Assembly (NCBI GenBank): GCA_902800305.1
Contig: CADCDP010000032.1
Coordinates: 1 to 55,747 of the forward strand
Source: an uncultured Bacteroidales bacterium
GTDB taxonomy: Bacteria > Bacteroidota > Bacteroidia > Bacteroidales > Bacteroidaceae
Direction: 5' to 3'
DNA length: 55,747 nt
Numbering within the stretch: the stretch's first letter is position 1; each line of letters begins with the position of its first letter. Shown one piece after another: positions 34,485-44,000 of this stretch. The notes beneath the pieces are model-generated. The model was not told the origin of the DNA, made no database searches, and saw nothing but the letters and a program-made list of their open reading frames with translations. The position numbers and the translations under genes were made by a program.

Positions 34485-34940
34485 TTATTTTTTCATTACC
34501 TTGAAAGAGGATTTGCCCACGTTGACGATGTAGGCACCCTTTGCCAAACCATTGAGGTTGACAGAGATGACATCACCCACTTGTTGCACGTCGGCCTTCA
34601 CTGCGGCACCATCTACGGTATAGACCTTCACAGCCTTCACTTGAGCATCATTGATGACCAAGGTGTTAGCACTGAAACTCACGTTCTGTCGAGTCAAGAC
34701 AGGCTCAATGGCATTGGGGTCGTCCTCTTCAGAGATGTAGAAATTCTTGATGTTGCTCAGCTCGTATTCGTCGGTATCGACCGTCATCTTTCCGTCCACA
34801 AAACGAAGCATGGGATTGGTTTCGCCACCCAAAAGATAATAGACTTTGGTACCATCGCCCAGCGTGAACACCAAACTCTTTGCTGCAGCTCCCAACGAAG
34901 CCAGCAGCATGATAGTCAGTAGTAAAGTAAGTTTCCTCAT
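34485..34940 (-). CDS. Small secreted protein with type IX-like sorting tail
   Basis: A 151-aa product: signal peptide (LLASLGAAAKS), a short domain around TLGDGTKVYYLLGGETNPML and LSNIKNFYISEE, and a C-terminal domain (VKVYTVDGAAVKADVQQVGD, GLAKGAYIVNVGKSSFKV) of the Por secretion type. It is 12 bp upstream of the metalloprotease gene. Many Prevotella proteins of this shape exist, but I cannot name a function. Confidence 0.75.
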   Translation of the reverse strand: MRKLTLLLTIMLLASLGAAAKSLVFTLGDGTKVYYLLGGETNPMLRFVDGKMTVDTDEYELSNIKNFYISEEDDPNAIEPVLTRQNVSFSANTLVINDAQVKAVKVYTVDGAAVKADVQQVGDVISVNLNGLAKGAYIVNVGKSSFKVMKK

Positions 34941-34956
34941 TGTTTTTACGTTTTTC

Positions 34957-35136
34957 TTAAATTTTTAGCATATTTCTAACATTAAATCCAAACCAGATAA
35001 GTGCCAAGAGGAAGACAACCATTAGGACGATGGACATCGTATCTTGTAGCACCACATAGAGCCAAATGCTCGCTCCAAAGCAGAGGACGATGAAGACGAG
35101 CGAAAGTATCATAAAGATTTTTTTGAGTTGTTCCAT
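34957..35136 (-). CDS. 59-aa two-helix membrane protein
   Basis: The minus strand from the ATG at 35136 reads MEQLKKIFMILSLVFIVLCF and on to TAA at 34957. It has two hydrophobic helices (IFMILSLVFIVLCFGASIWLY and MSIVLMVVFLLALIWFGF) around a short loop. The frame has no internal stops, starts 52 bp after cysS and ends 16 bp before the next gene's start codon. Unknown function; it fits a real small membrane protein. Confidence 0.6.
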   Translation of the reverse strand: MEQLKKIFMILSLVFIVLCFGASIWLYVVLQDTMSIVLMVVFLLALIWFGFNVRNMLKI

Positions 35137-35188
35137 AGAAGGATGGGGGAAAGGATGGGGCGGGAAAAACGCCCCATACGAAATAGGG

Positions 35189-36691
35189 TTATTTATTCAG
35201 TTTCCAGGTGAAGCCGTCCTTGGTGTCCTTCACTTCAAAGCCAAGGGCAGCGAGGTTGTCACGAATGAGGTCGCTGGTTGCCCAATCCTTGTTGGCTTTG
35301 GCCTTGGCACGCTGTTCGAGTAGCATATCAACGACTTTGCCGTAGGCTTCTTCGCGCGCATCGCCCATTCCATTAGAGGCAGCAGCGGATGCAGACGGTT
35401 TGATGCCAAGAAGGTCGAAAGCAAACAGGTGGAATGTCTCTTTGAGGGCTTCGAGAGCATCGGGTGTGATGGTCTCCTTTTTATCAACGATGCTGTTGAT
35501 AGTTTTGGAGGCATCGAAGAGGTGAGAGATGACGATGGGAGTGTTGAAGTCATCGTAGAGGGCATCGTAGCAACGCTGCTTGAGGGCATCGACAAAGTCG
35601 CTGCTTACAGAACCACCTTCGGTGGGGGTGATGGATTGGAGGGCTTTCCAAGCGTCAAGAAGGCGTTCCAAGCCCTTTTCGGCTGCTTGAAGGGCATCGT
35701 TGCTGAAATCGACGGTGGAGCGGTAGTGTGCCTGTAGGATAAAGAAACGGATGGTCATTGGTGAATAGGCACGGTCGAGCTTTGGATGGTCGCCACTAAA
35801 GAATTGCGGTAGGGTGATAAAGTTGCCGAGTGATTTGCCCATCTTCTGTCCGTCAATGGTTATCATGTTGTTATGCAACCAATAAGTCACCATCTGGTCA
35901 CCTTGGCTGGCTACGGCCTGAGCTATCTCGCACTCATGGTGTGGGAAGATGAGATCCATACCGCCACCATGGATGTCGAAGTGGTTTCCCAAATACTTTC
36001 TGCCCATCGCTGTGCATTCGCAGTGCCAACCAGGGAAGCCATCGCTCCAAGGACTTGGCCAACGCATGATGTGTTCGGGTTGGGCAGCTTTCCAAAGCGC
36101 AAAGTCGGCTTGGTTCTTCTTCTCCCCCACCCCTGCCAAGTCACGGCTGGCATCTTTCACATTCTCGAGGCTTCGACCTGAGAGGATGCCGTACTTATGC
36201 TGTTGGTTGTACTTCTCCACATCAAAATAAATCGACCCGTTACTTTCGTAGGCAAAACCATTGTCGAGAATCTGCTGAACAAGTTGTTGCTGTTCGATGA
36301 TGTGTCCTGTGGCATGAGGTTCTATGCTGGGCGGCAAGCAGTTGAGGGCATCCATCGCCTCATGGTAGCGATTGGTGTAATACTGAGCCACTTCCATCGG
36401 CTCCAGCTCTTCCAAACGTGCTTTCTTTGCAATCTTGTCCTCCCCTTCGTCGGCATCGTGCTCCAAGTGACCCACGTCGGTGATGTTCCTCACATAGCGC
36501 ACCTTATAGCCGAGGTGTTTGAGGAAGCGGAAAACGATGTCGAATGTGATAGCTGGACGTGCGTGTCCGAGATGTGCGTCACCATATACTGTAGGTCCGC
36601 AGACGTACATGCCCACGTGTGGCGCATGCAGTGGGCGGAACACCTCTTTCTTTCTGGTCAGGGTGTTGTAAACGTAAAGTGCCTGTTCCAT
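35189..36691 (-). CDS. cysS: Cysteinyl-tRNA synthetase
   Basis: Charges tRNA-Cys. The 500-aa enzyme shows the class I signature [18 protein letters not shown] (HIGH as HLGH; first zinc Cys), the zinc site [10 protein letters not shown] with [18 protein letters not shown], and the KMSKS loop as KMGKSLGN. Length is normal. A consensus promoter lies upstream. Confidence 0.98.
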   Translation of the reverse strand: MEQALYVYNTLTRKKEVFRPLHAPHVGMYVCGPTVYGDAHLGHARPAITFDIVFRFLKHLGYKVRYVRNITDVGHLEHDADEGEDKIAKKARLEELEPMEVAQYYTNRYHEAMDALNCLPPSIEPHATGHIIEQQQLVQQILDNGFAYESNGSIYFDVEKYNQQHKYGILSGRSLENVKDASRDLAGVGEKKNQADFALWKAAQPEHIMRWPSPWSDGFPGWHCECTAMGRKYLGNHFDIHGGGMDLIFPHHECEIAQAVASQGDQMVTYWLHNNMITIDGQKMGKSLGNFITLPQFFSGDHPKLDRAYSPMTIRFFILQAHYRSTVDFSNDALQAAEKGLERLLDAWKALQSITPTEGGSVSSDFVDALKQRCYDALYDDFNTPIVISHLFDASKTINSIVDKKETITPDALEALKETFHLFAFDLLGIKPSASAAASNGMGDAREEAYGKVVDMLLEQRAKAKANKDWATSDLIRDNLAALGFEVKDTKDGFTWKLNK

Positions 36692-36719
36692 TTTCTTTCG
36701 CTTTTACTGAAAAACAGCA

Positions 36720-36750
36720 CAAAGGTACGAAGAAGCACGCACATGACAAA
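36720..36750 (-). promoter_or_regulatory. cysS promoter
   Basis: Minus-strand TTTG (36747-36750), 19 bp, TACCTTTG (36720-36727), 29 bp before the cysS start. Confidence 0.65.
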
Positions 36751-36786
36751 GAAAAACAGAACTTTTGCGAAAAAAGTTTGCCTTTT

Positions 36787-36820
36787 TTTGTTCCTTTTTG
36801 AGAAATAATCACTACTTTTG
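36787..36820 (+). promoter_or_regulatory. Promoter of the ferredoxin-Tat operon
   Basis: TTTG (36787-36790), 22 bp, TACTTTTG (36813-36820). Divergent from the cysS promoter. It argues that the coding start is the ATG at 36857, not the TTG at 36818. Confidence 0.5.
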
Positions 36821-36856
36821 TGGCGCAGACATTTTATAACACGTAATTCTAACCTA

Positions 36857-38485
36857 ATGCCGATGCTAAAATTAACCCGCAGGATTCTCGCCATCGCCTT
36901 TTGGCTGGGAATCACCCTCTTGTTCCTCGACTTTACGGGAACCATGCAGCCCATCCTGGGATGGATGGCGAAGCTGCAGTTCTTGCCCAGCGTGATGGCG
37001 GTAAATCTCATTTCCATCGCTATCGTGCTTGTAGCTACCCTATTGCTGGGACGCATGTATTGTTCGGTCGTCTGTCCGTTAGGTGTCCTGCAGGACTTCT
37101 TTGCATGGATAGGTCGATGGCGCATTTTCCGCAAGAACAAAAAGGCAAAGTTTGCCAACAAGTACAGCTATTCGAAACCCAAGACATGGCTGAGACTCAC
37201 CGTGTTGGCACTGTTCATCATTATGTTGCTGGCTGGCTTCAATGCCTGCTTCGTACTCTTGGCACCTTACAGTGCCTACGGGCGTATCGTAGCCTCGTTA
37301 CTACAACCAATCTACATTGACGTAAACAACTTGCTGGCACAATGGTCGGAAGCGAACGACAATTTCCTCTTCTACCAAGTGGAGCCACATAACAACCCGA
37401 TGCTACTGGGTTTGGTCGCCTGTGTGACGGCTCTCATCCTGTTTGTGGTGGCCTTCATGCACGGACGTACCTACTGTAACACGATTTGTCCTGTAGGCAC
37501 CACCCTCGGCTACCTCGCCAAGTTCTCCTGGCTGAAGATGCGGGTGGACGAGGACAAGTGCATCAAGTGTGGTCTCTGCGAGAAAAACTGTAAGGCAGCT
37601 TGCATCAAGGTGGAGAAAGGTGTACCCGTGAAATTTGATTATACCCGCTGCATCACCTGTGGCGACTGCCAAGAAGTGTGTGGCAAGGGGGCGTTGCATT
37701 TAGCACCAGCGAGAAGAAAGAGTAATTCTAGCCTTTTTAGTGAAGCTAGTACTTCTAGCAAGGCTAATACTAGTACATCTAGTTCTTCTGACCTTTCGCG
37801 TCGCTCTTTCCTCGCCATCACAGGCACAACCGTAGCCGCTGCAGCCCTCAAAGCTCAGGAGAAAACGACCGACGGTGGATTGGCGGCCATCGAAGACAAG
37901 CAGATACCTATGCGCAAGACTCCTCTCACCCCTCCAGGGTCGCTCTCGGCTGCTAATTTGCAACAGCATTGCACAGCTTGCCAACTCTGCATTGCCAACT
38001 GCCCGAACGAGGTGCTGCATCCATCGACCGACATGAAACACTTCCTGCAACCGACCATGGAGTACACTAACGGCTACTGCCGCCCTGAATGTACACGTTG
38101 TGCGGATGTCTGCCCTGCAGGTGCCATCCAGCCCATCACAAAGGAGGAAAAGACCGCTATCCAAATTGGCCATGCGGTGTGGGTGAAGGAGAACTGTCTG
38201 CCTGTGGCTCAAGAACAACGATGTGGTAGCTGTGCCGCCCACTGTCCTGCCGAGGCCATTCAGATGGTGCCGATTGATAAGAGCATCAAGCAGAACCCAG
38301 AGGATGGACAGTGGTATGATGCCGAGGGGAATCAGTTGGATTGGCGTGCCGTCAACAGTCTCCTACGCATCCCTGTGGTAGATACAGAAAAATGTATTGG
38401 TTGCGGCAAGTGCGAGTACCTCTGTCCTGCTCGCCCATTCAGCGCAATCTATGTAGAAGGACACGAACAACACCGAGAAATATGA
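36857..38485 (+). CDS. Membrane polyferredoxin fused to Tat-type ferredoxin
   Basis: From the ATG at 36857 this is a 542-aa redox protein. The first ~270 residues are NapH-like: membrane helices with two CxxxCP motifs (YCSVVCPLG, YCNTICPVG), then two 4Fe-4S motifs (CIKCGLCEKNCKAAC, CITCGDCQEVCG). A Ser/Thr-rich linker leads to a twin-arginine-like segment DLSRRSFLAITGTTVAAAAL in mid-protein, followed by a NapG-like half with four more Fe-S motifs (CTACQLCIANC, CRPECTRCADVC, CGSCAAHC, CIGCGKCEYLC). It probably passes electrons across or along the inner membrane to the reductase encoded next, whose start overlaps its stop. The partner is not known. Confidence 0.85.
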   Translation: MPMLKLTRRILAIAFWLGITLLFLDFTGTMQPILGWMAKLQFLPSVMAVNLISIAIVLVATLLLGRMYCSVVCPLGVLQDFFAWIGRWRIFRKNKKAKFANKYSYSKPKTWLRLTVLALFIIMLLAGFNACFVLLAPYSAYGRIVASLLQPIYIDVNNLLAQWSEANDNFLFYQVEPHNNPMLLGLVACVTALILFVVAFMHGRTYCNTICPVGTTLGYLAKFSWLKMRVDEDKCIKCGLCEKNCKAACIKVEKGVPVKFDYTRCITCGDCQEVCGKGALHLAPARRKSNSSLFSEASTSSKANTSTSSSSDLSRRSFLAITGTTVAAAALKAQEKTTDGGLAAIEDKQIPMRKTPLTPPGSLSAANLQQHCTACQLCIANCPNEVLHPSTDMKHFLQPTMEYTNGYCRPECTRCADVCPAGAIQPITKEEKTAIQIGHAVWVKENCLPVAQEQRCGSCAAHCPAEAIQMVPIDKSIKQNPEDGQWYDAEGNQLDWRAVNSLLRIPVVDTEKCIGCGKCEYLCPARPFSAIYVEGHEQHREI

Positions 38486-39903
38486 AAAACGTAAACAGAA
38501 GAGATTTCCTCAAAATAGCAGGTGCCGCTACTGCCACAGCAACCCTTGCCGCTTGTGTAGGCAAGACGGGCGGTGAACTCGGCGACCTCGATCCAGCCGG
38601 ACACCACACGGGTGCCATTCCGACAGACAAAATGACCTATCGCACGAATCACAATTCGGGCGACAAGGTGTCCATCTTGGGTTATGGCATGATGCGTCTG
38701 CCTAACAAGCCAGCGGCTCCCACCAGCGACCCAAGTGCGCCCGCTCCCGAAGAGATAGACCAAGAACAGGTGAACAAGTTGGTGAAGTTTGCCCTCGACC
38801 ACGGAGTGAACTACTTCGACACCAGCCCTGCCTATTGCCGAGGCCACTCGGAGGAGAGTACAGGCATCGCATTGAAAGCATCGGGCTACGACCGCTCGAA
38901 GTTCTTCATCGCCACAAAGTTGAGTAACTTCGCACCTCAACAGCAGACACATGAGGAAAGCGTGAAGATGTTCCAGAACTCGCTCAAGTACCTACAAACC
39001 GACTACATCGACTATCTGTTGCTCCATGCCGTCGGTGGAGGTGGTCTGGAGAACTTCAACAGACGTTTCGTGGACAACGGGATGCTTGACTACCTCATGC
39101 AGCAACGGGAAAAAGGTGTAATCCGTAACCTCGGCTTCTCCTATCATGGCGACATTGCGGTGTTTGACTACCTGATGGAGAAGCACGACACCTACCACTG
39201 GGACTTTGTGCAGATTCAGCTGAATTATGTGGATTGGAACACAGCCAATCAGGGCAACCCACTCAATCCTAACGGTGCCTACCTGTATAACGAATTGGAA
39301 AAGCGCAACATCCCTGCCGTCATCATGGAGCCACTGCTTGGCGGACGACTCTCGAAGATGCCCGACCACATCGTAGCGACCCTCAAGCAACAGCGTCCCG
39401 AAGACAGCGTCGCCTCGTGGGCATTCCGTTACGTCGGCTCAAAGCCCAACACGCTTACCGCACTGAGCGGCATGACTTATATGGAACACTTAGAGGACAA
39501 CATCCGCACTTACAGTCCCCTCGTTCCTCTCAGCGAGCAAGAAATAGAGTGGCTCGAAGGCGAGATAGCTAACCTTTATGTGTCCTATCCCACGATTCCC
39601 TGCAACGACTGTAAGTACTGCATGCCATGTCCTTACGGGCTTGACATTCCAGCCATCTTCGTACATTATAATAAATGTGTGAACAAGGGCAACGTCCCCG
39701 AAAACCAACAGGCGGAGAACTACCGTGAGGCGCGACGTGCTTTCTTGGTGGGCTACGATCGTGCGGTGCCCAAGCTACGCCAAGCCAGCCACTGCATCTC
39801 CTGCGGCAAATGCGTTCCCCATTGCCCACAAAACATCCGCATCCCCATGGAGTTGCACCGCATCGATGACTTCGTGGAAAAACTCAAACAAAACACCCTC
39901 TAA
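38482..39903 (+). CDS. Tat-exported lipoprotein aldo/keto reductase with Fe-S tail
   Basis: I start at the ATG at 38482, which overlaps the preceding stop, because a Tat signal begins there (NRRDFLKIAGAATATATLAAC) with a lipobox Cys. The 473-aa product then has an aldo/keto reductase barrel (ILGYGMMRLP, FDTSPAYCRGHSEE, TKLSNFAPQQQT, DYIDYLLLHAVGG, VIRNLGFSYHGD) and a C-terminal ferredoxin region (CNDCKYCMPCPYGLDIP, CISCGKCVPHCPQNI). Outward location plus Fe-S clusters suggests electron supply from the upstream polyferredoxin. Substrate unknown. Confidence 0.88.
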   Translation: MKNVNRRDFLKIAGAATATATLAACVGKTGGELGDLDPAGHHTGAIPTDKMTYRTNHNSGDKVSILGYGMMRLPNKPAAPTSDPSAPAPEEIDQEQVNKLVKFALDHGVNYFDTSPAYCRGHSEESTGIALKASGYDRSKFFIATKLSNFAPQQQTHEESVKMFQNSLKYLQTDYIDYLLLHAVGGGGLENFNRRFVDNGMLDYLMQQREKGVIRNLGFSYHGDIAVFDYLMEKHDTYHWDFVQIQLNYVDWNTANQGNPLNPNGAYLYNELEKRNIPAVIMEPLLGGRLSKMPDHIVATLKQQRPEDSVASWAFRYVGSKPNTLTALSGMTYMEHLEDNIRTYSPLVPLSEQEIEWLEGEIANLYVSYPTIPCNDCKYCMPCPYGLDIPAIFVHYNKCVNKGNVPENQQAENYREARRAFLVGYDRAVPKLRQASHCISCGKCVPHCPQNIRIPMELHRIDDFVEKLKQNTL

Positions 39904-39915
39904 CCCTTTCCCGTG

Positions 39916-39936
39916 TATGGCGGTTTACCCGCCATA
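39916..39936 (+). other. 8-bp hairpin before tatA
   Basis: TATGGCGG-TTTAC-CCGCCATA in the 51-bp gap between the reductase and tatA. No T-run follows, so it is more likely an RNA-stability or processing element than a terminator. Confidence 0.4.
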
Positions 39937-39954
39937 ATAAAAAAACAATACCCC

Positions 39955-40146
39955 ATGATACAACCCCTATTCCTCGGCCTCGGCATACAAGAAATCATCG
40001 TCATTCTCGTTATTGTCCTCCTCCTGTTCGGTGGTAAGAAAATTCCCGAACTCATGCGTGGTGCCGGCAAAGGTGTCCGCGCCTTCAAGGACGGCATGAA
40101 GGAAGTGACTACTGACGAAGCTGAAAAAGATAAGCAAGTGTCCTAA
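39955..40146 (+). CDS. tatA: Twin-arginine translocase subunit TatA
   Basis: A 63-aa TatA: one membrane helix ([17 protein letters not shown]), the FGGKKIPEL hinge and an amphipathic helix ([16 protein letters not shown]). It forms the protein-conducting part of the Tat pathway. I chose the ATG at 39955, since the longer frame adds residues before the helix that do not fit the family. It is followed by tatC and preceded by two proteins with Tat signals. Confidence 0.93.
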   Translation: MIQPLFLGLGIQEIIVILVIVLLLFGGKKIPELMRGAGKGVRAFKDGMKEVTTDEAEKDKQVS

Positions 40147-40195
40147 CATTCCGAAAGGCTCTGGTAAAAAGAAATTTGTCAAATTGTCCATTACC

Positions 40196-40963
40196 ATGAC
40201 TTTCTGGGACCATCTCGAAGAACTGCGTAGAGTGCTCATCCGATGCCTCATCGTTGTGGCACTCTTCGCCATCCTCGCCTTTATCTTCAAAGACGAGGTT
40301 TTCCTTGTTATTTTTGCCCCTAAAAGCCCCGATTTTCTCTCCTTCCGCTTCGTGGCTGGAGGTTTTCCCTCCAGCATCTCCCCCTTCGGCTCCACCCCCG
40401 AAATCCAACTCATCAACACAGAGCTAACTCGCCAATTCATCATCCACATGATGACCAGTTTCTACGTTGGCCTCATCGTAGCAGCACCCTACATTCTCTA
40501 CCAACTCTACCATTTTGTCTCTCCCGCACTCTACGAAAACGAGCGACGCTACTCCACCCCGCTCGTCATCGCTTCCTACCTCATGTTCATGTTGGGTGTC
40601 CTCTTCAACTATTTCGTCGTATTCCCCATCACTTTCCGCTTCCTCGGCAACTACCAAGTGTCCGACGATGTCCAGAACCTTATCTCCCTCGAAAGCTACA
40701 TCGACACCCTCGTCTTCCTCTCCCTCGCCATGGGCATCACCTTCGAGATTCCCATCCTTTCTTGGCTTCTCGGTCGCCTCAGCATCCTGCATCGCCATCA
40801 GATGCAGCAATTCCGCCGCCACGCCATCGTTGCCATCCTCCTCATTGCCGCCATCATCACCCCCACCTCCGATGCCTTCACCCTCGCCATCGTTTCCCTC
40901 CCCATGTACCTTCTCTACGAACTGAGCATTCTGCTCGTACCACGGAAACGAACCACAAAATAA
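40196..40963 (+). CDS. tatC: Twin-arginine translocase subunit TatC
   Basis: TatC is the receptor for twin-arginine signals. From the ATG at 40196 the protein (255 aa) begins MTFWDHLEELRRVLIR, the conserved cytosolic start, and has six helices with LYQLYHFVSPALYENERRY and FEIPILSWLLGRLSILH. No tatB is seen, as usual for a two-component Tat system. The gene is rich in C at third positions (many CTC, ATC, CCC codons), more than its neighbours. Confidence 0.96.
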   Translation: MTFWDHLEELRRVLIRCLIVVALFAILAFIFKDEVFLVIFAPKSPDFLSFRFVAGGFPSSISPFGSTPEIQLINTELTRQFIIHMMTSFYVGLIVAAPYILYQLYHFVSPALYENERRYSTPLVIASYLMFMLGVLFNYFVVFPITFRFLGNYQVSDDVQNLISLESYIDTLVFLSLAMGITFEIPILSWLLGRLSILHRHQMQQFRRHAIVAILLIAAIITPTSDAFTLAIVSLPMYLLYELSILLVPRKRTTK

Positions 40964-40973
40964 GGCATATAAA

Positions 40974-41006
40974 ATGCCGCCCTAACCTACAAGAGGAGGG
41001 CGGCAT
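40974..41006. terminator. Terminator between tatC and the C10 protease gene
   Basis: ATGCCGCCCT and AGGGCGGCAT form a 10-bp perfect stem with a 13-nt loop. On the minus strand it is followed by TTTTATAT, so it best serves the converging protease gene; it may work both ways. Confidence 0.65.
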
Positions 41007-41029
41007 CACTGAATGAACCTAATCGGCCG

Positions 41030-44000
41030 TTACTTCACAATCACCTTCTTTCCACCACGGATGTAGATGCCCTTAGGTAGATTTTTCTGCATCGTATTAC
41101 CCTCCGACACCTTTCGACCTTGCAGGTCGTAGATGGGCTGTACCTTGCCATCGGCTGCGATTGGCGCATGGATGGTAGTTGGGTCTTCAACCGTCAGCGT
41201 ACCATTCACGTAGGTGATGTCATAGTTCTGCGCCTCGGCTCCATAAACTCGAATTTCATATACCCCAGCAGGGCTGTCGGCTGTGGCATCGCACTCGACG
41301 ACGGGCGGCGTGATGAACACATCGGCATTCTCGCGGTTCCTGAAGGAGCGATAAGTCAGAGCGAACTCAGGATTCTCTTCGCCCACATTGCGGGTGTAGG
41401 ACTTGGCCGTGATGGTGAGAGGTGCGGGGATGACGGTCAGCTTGCCATCCACACAGGTGAGGCCTGCACTCGTGACGCTGCCAGGTTCCACCGTGATGAC
41501 ATAATCACCCACAGGCGACGTGACATCCACCTCGCAACTCAATACTGGCTCGCCATTGATGGGCGCACCATCCACGTCGTAGTACCACATATTGATGGCA
41601 TGACCGTATTCGTTCTCACGGTTAGCAGCCGTTACGACGGGCAGACCCGTGTAGGGCTTGGTGGTGAAACGCGACCAATATTCGTCCGCTTGATATGCCT
41701 CCACCAAAGCCTCGGGCACATAGAGCGTGGCAGTAGAAACAAGGAGTGAGTTGGTGCTATTCTCTGGCAGTGTCCCCTCATGGAGAATCGCCACATACTT
41801 CATCTTGCTGCATGAACTAAACGCATTCTTGCCAATCTGAGATACGCCAGCAGGAAGGTAAAGAGACATCAGGCTCGAACAGCCTCGGAACGCATTCTCA
41901 GGGATGGAGGTCAAGCTCGTGAAGTAGCGCAGTTCTTCAAAGCTCCTTACAGTTGTCTTCGAGCGGAAGGTTTCACCGATGTCCGCCACGGCAGCAGCCT
42001 CTTCCACACTCAGTTCGCCGTCGTTGTTCATGTCCCAAGCACCCACACAGATGCTCTTGGTCGCACTGTCTGCAAAGTCGATGAAATGCAGCTTTCCTTT
42101 GAGCGACACAATGGCATCCTCCAGCTCTGCTTGTGTAGCTTCTGGGGTGTCATAGACAGCCTGTTCTGCCGTAGCATCCACACCCTGTTGAGCTGCAATG
42201 TCCAAATACTCCTTCAGCGTCGCCACCACTTTGTTGAAAGCTGCCACTGCGTTGTAGTCTTCCACCCTCACGAAAGCCCACAGACAGCGGTCTGCATTCT
42301 CCGCATAGTCGAAGTCCCAATAAGCACCGTAGGTAGGATAATTATTCGATTCATGGTCGGGATTCACACCTAGATAGCTTGCATCAGCACTTGGCACTTG
42401 AATGGTGTAACGCAAATCGCCCATATCGGTGATAGTCCAGTAAGCCTTTTCCGTGAGCGATCCGTCCACGAAGCAAGCCTTCACGCCCGTGCCCACCTTC
42501 GAGTCAGAATCCGTGCGGAAGAGCACCTTCCCATCCTTCCCCGTTTCAGGCGAATAAAGGTAATAAGTACCCTCTGGCATAGTGGCGGTGCGCATCACCT
42601 GATACTTCAAGCCCGTCAACTTCGTCACGGCCTGTGTGCCCCAAGCCTCGCCTTTGTTCATGTAGCGACGTTCGTTCACGTGGCAGATATAGACCATTGC
42701 ATCCTCTTCTAACGGCGAGAAGGTTGGCATCTTGTTCGTGCGGAATTCCTCAATCCGTCCGAACTCCTTCCAGACGGGTGCCTTGGCATACTTCTCTTTC
42801 GAACCAAACGGCACGTAGAGTGTGGCCGCCTTCACATTCGTATCGGCAAAGGCCGTTTCGTCGATGTAGATAGAGGCAGGATTGGGGTTCGCCACACGCA
42901 CCGTCTTCAGCGACGGACAGAAGCTGAAGCAGTTGAAGCCGATGTAGTTGATGTAAGCAGGAATGCTGATTTCCGTGAGTGACGAGCAGTTGTAGAACAC
43001 GCGATAGTACATCCTTGCCACACTCTCAGGCAGCGTGAGAGAGGTCAACGACGAACATCCTTCGAACGAGTTGCCATCAAGGGTGGTCAAGTTGGTGAAG
43101 TACTTGATTTCGTCAAACGAAGTAAAGCTCTTTCCCAAGAACGTCCATCCCAGACTCGACACCATCGTTCCCTCCGTATAGCTGATTTCGCCATCACCGT
43201 CGAGGTCGAAGTTGGCTACACAGGTCTGCCGCACGGTCTCATCTGCAAAGTCGATGAACTTCAGTTTCTTGCGCAACGAGCGTTGAGCACCGAGCAATTC
43301 CTCGTAGGTGCTTTCCACATTATCAAACACCGCTTCTTCACGCGTTGCATCTACATTCTTCTCTTCCGCAATCAACAGCAAGTTCTCCAACGCCTTTGCC
43401 ATCTCATACACACCATAGGTCTGTTCGTAATCGACAAACGCCCATTGGCAGTTTTCTTCATTCCCTGCATACGGGATGTCGTAATAGACACCGTAGGTAG
43501 GACTCGCCACGTTGCTCTTGTGGGTGGTCTGCACACCCCAATACTGCCCTTCCGTATAGTCATCCGAACCCGTAGGCGGCTGAATGGTGTAGCGGTTATC
43601 ACCCACAGGCTGGATGCTCCAAAGGGCGGTTTCCTCGTCGTAGCCATCCACAAATGCAGCCTTCACGCCCGTACCCACATTGTCATCCGTGCTGGTGCGG
43701 AAGAGCAGATGCCTCGTGTTGCCAGTCTCGTCGGAATAGATGTTATAGACCCCATCAGGCATGGAAGCATTGTGCTTCAAGATGAATTGCATAGCATCGT
43801 CGCCCACCACGGCTTGTGTACCCCAAGCCTCGCCTTTGGTCAGGTAACGCCCTGTGCCCACATTGTAAATGAACACACGACGCTCTGCCGCTAACGGCAC
43901 AAAGGTTGCCTCTGGCTCCGAACGCCGTTCCTTGATAGTGGCAAACTCTTTCCATTGGTCAGCCACGGCAAACAATACCTTTCCACCTTGCTGCACGACA

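Noticed and set aside
36818..36856. TTG start for the fused ferredoxin
   Set aside because: It lies in the -7 box; the ATG at 36857 begins the first membrane segment properly.
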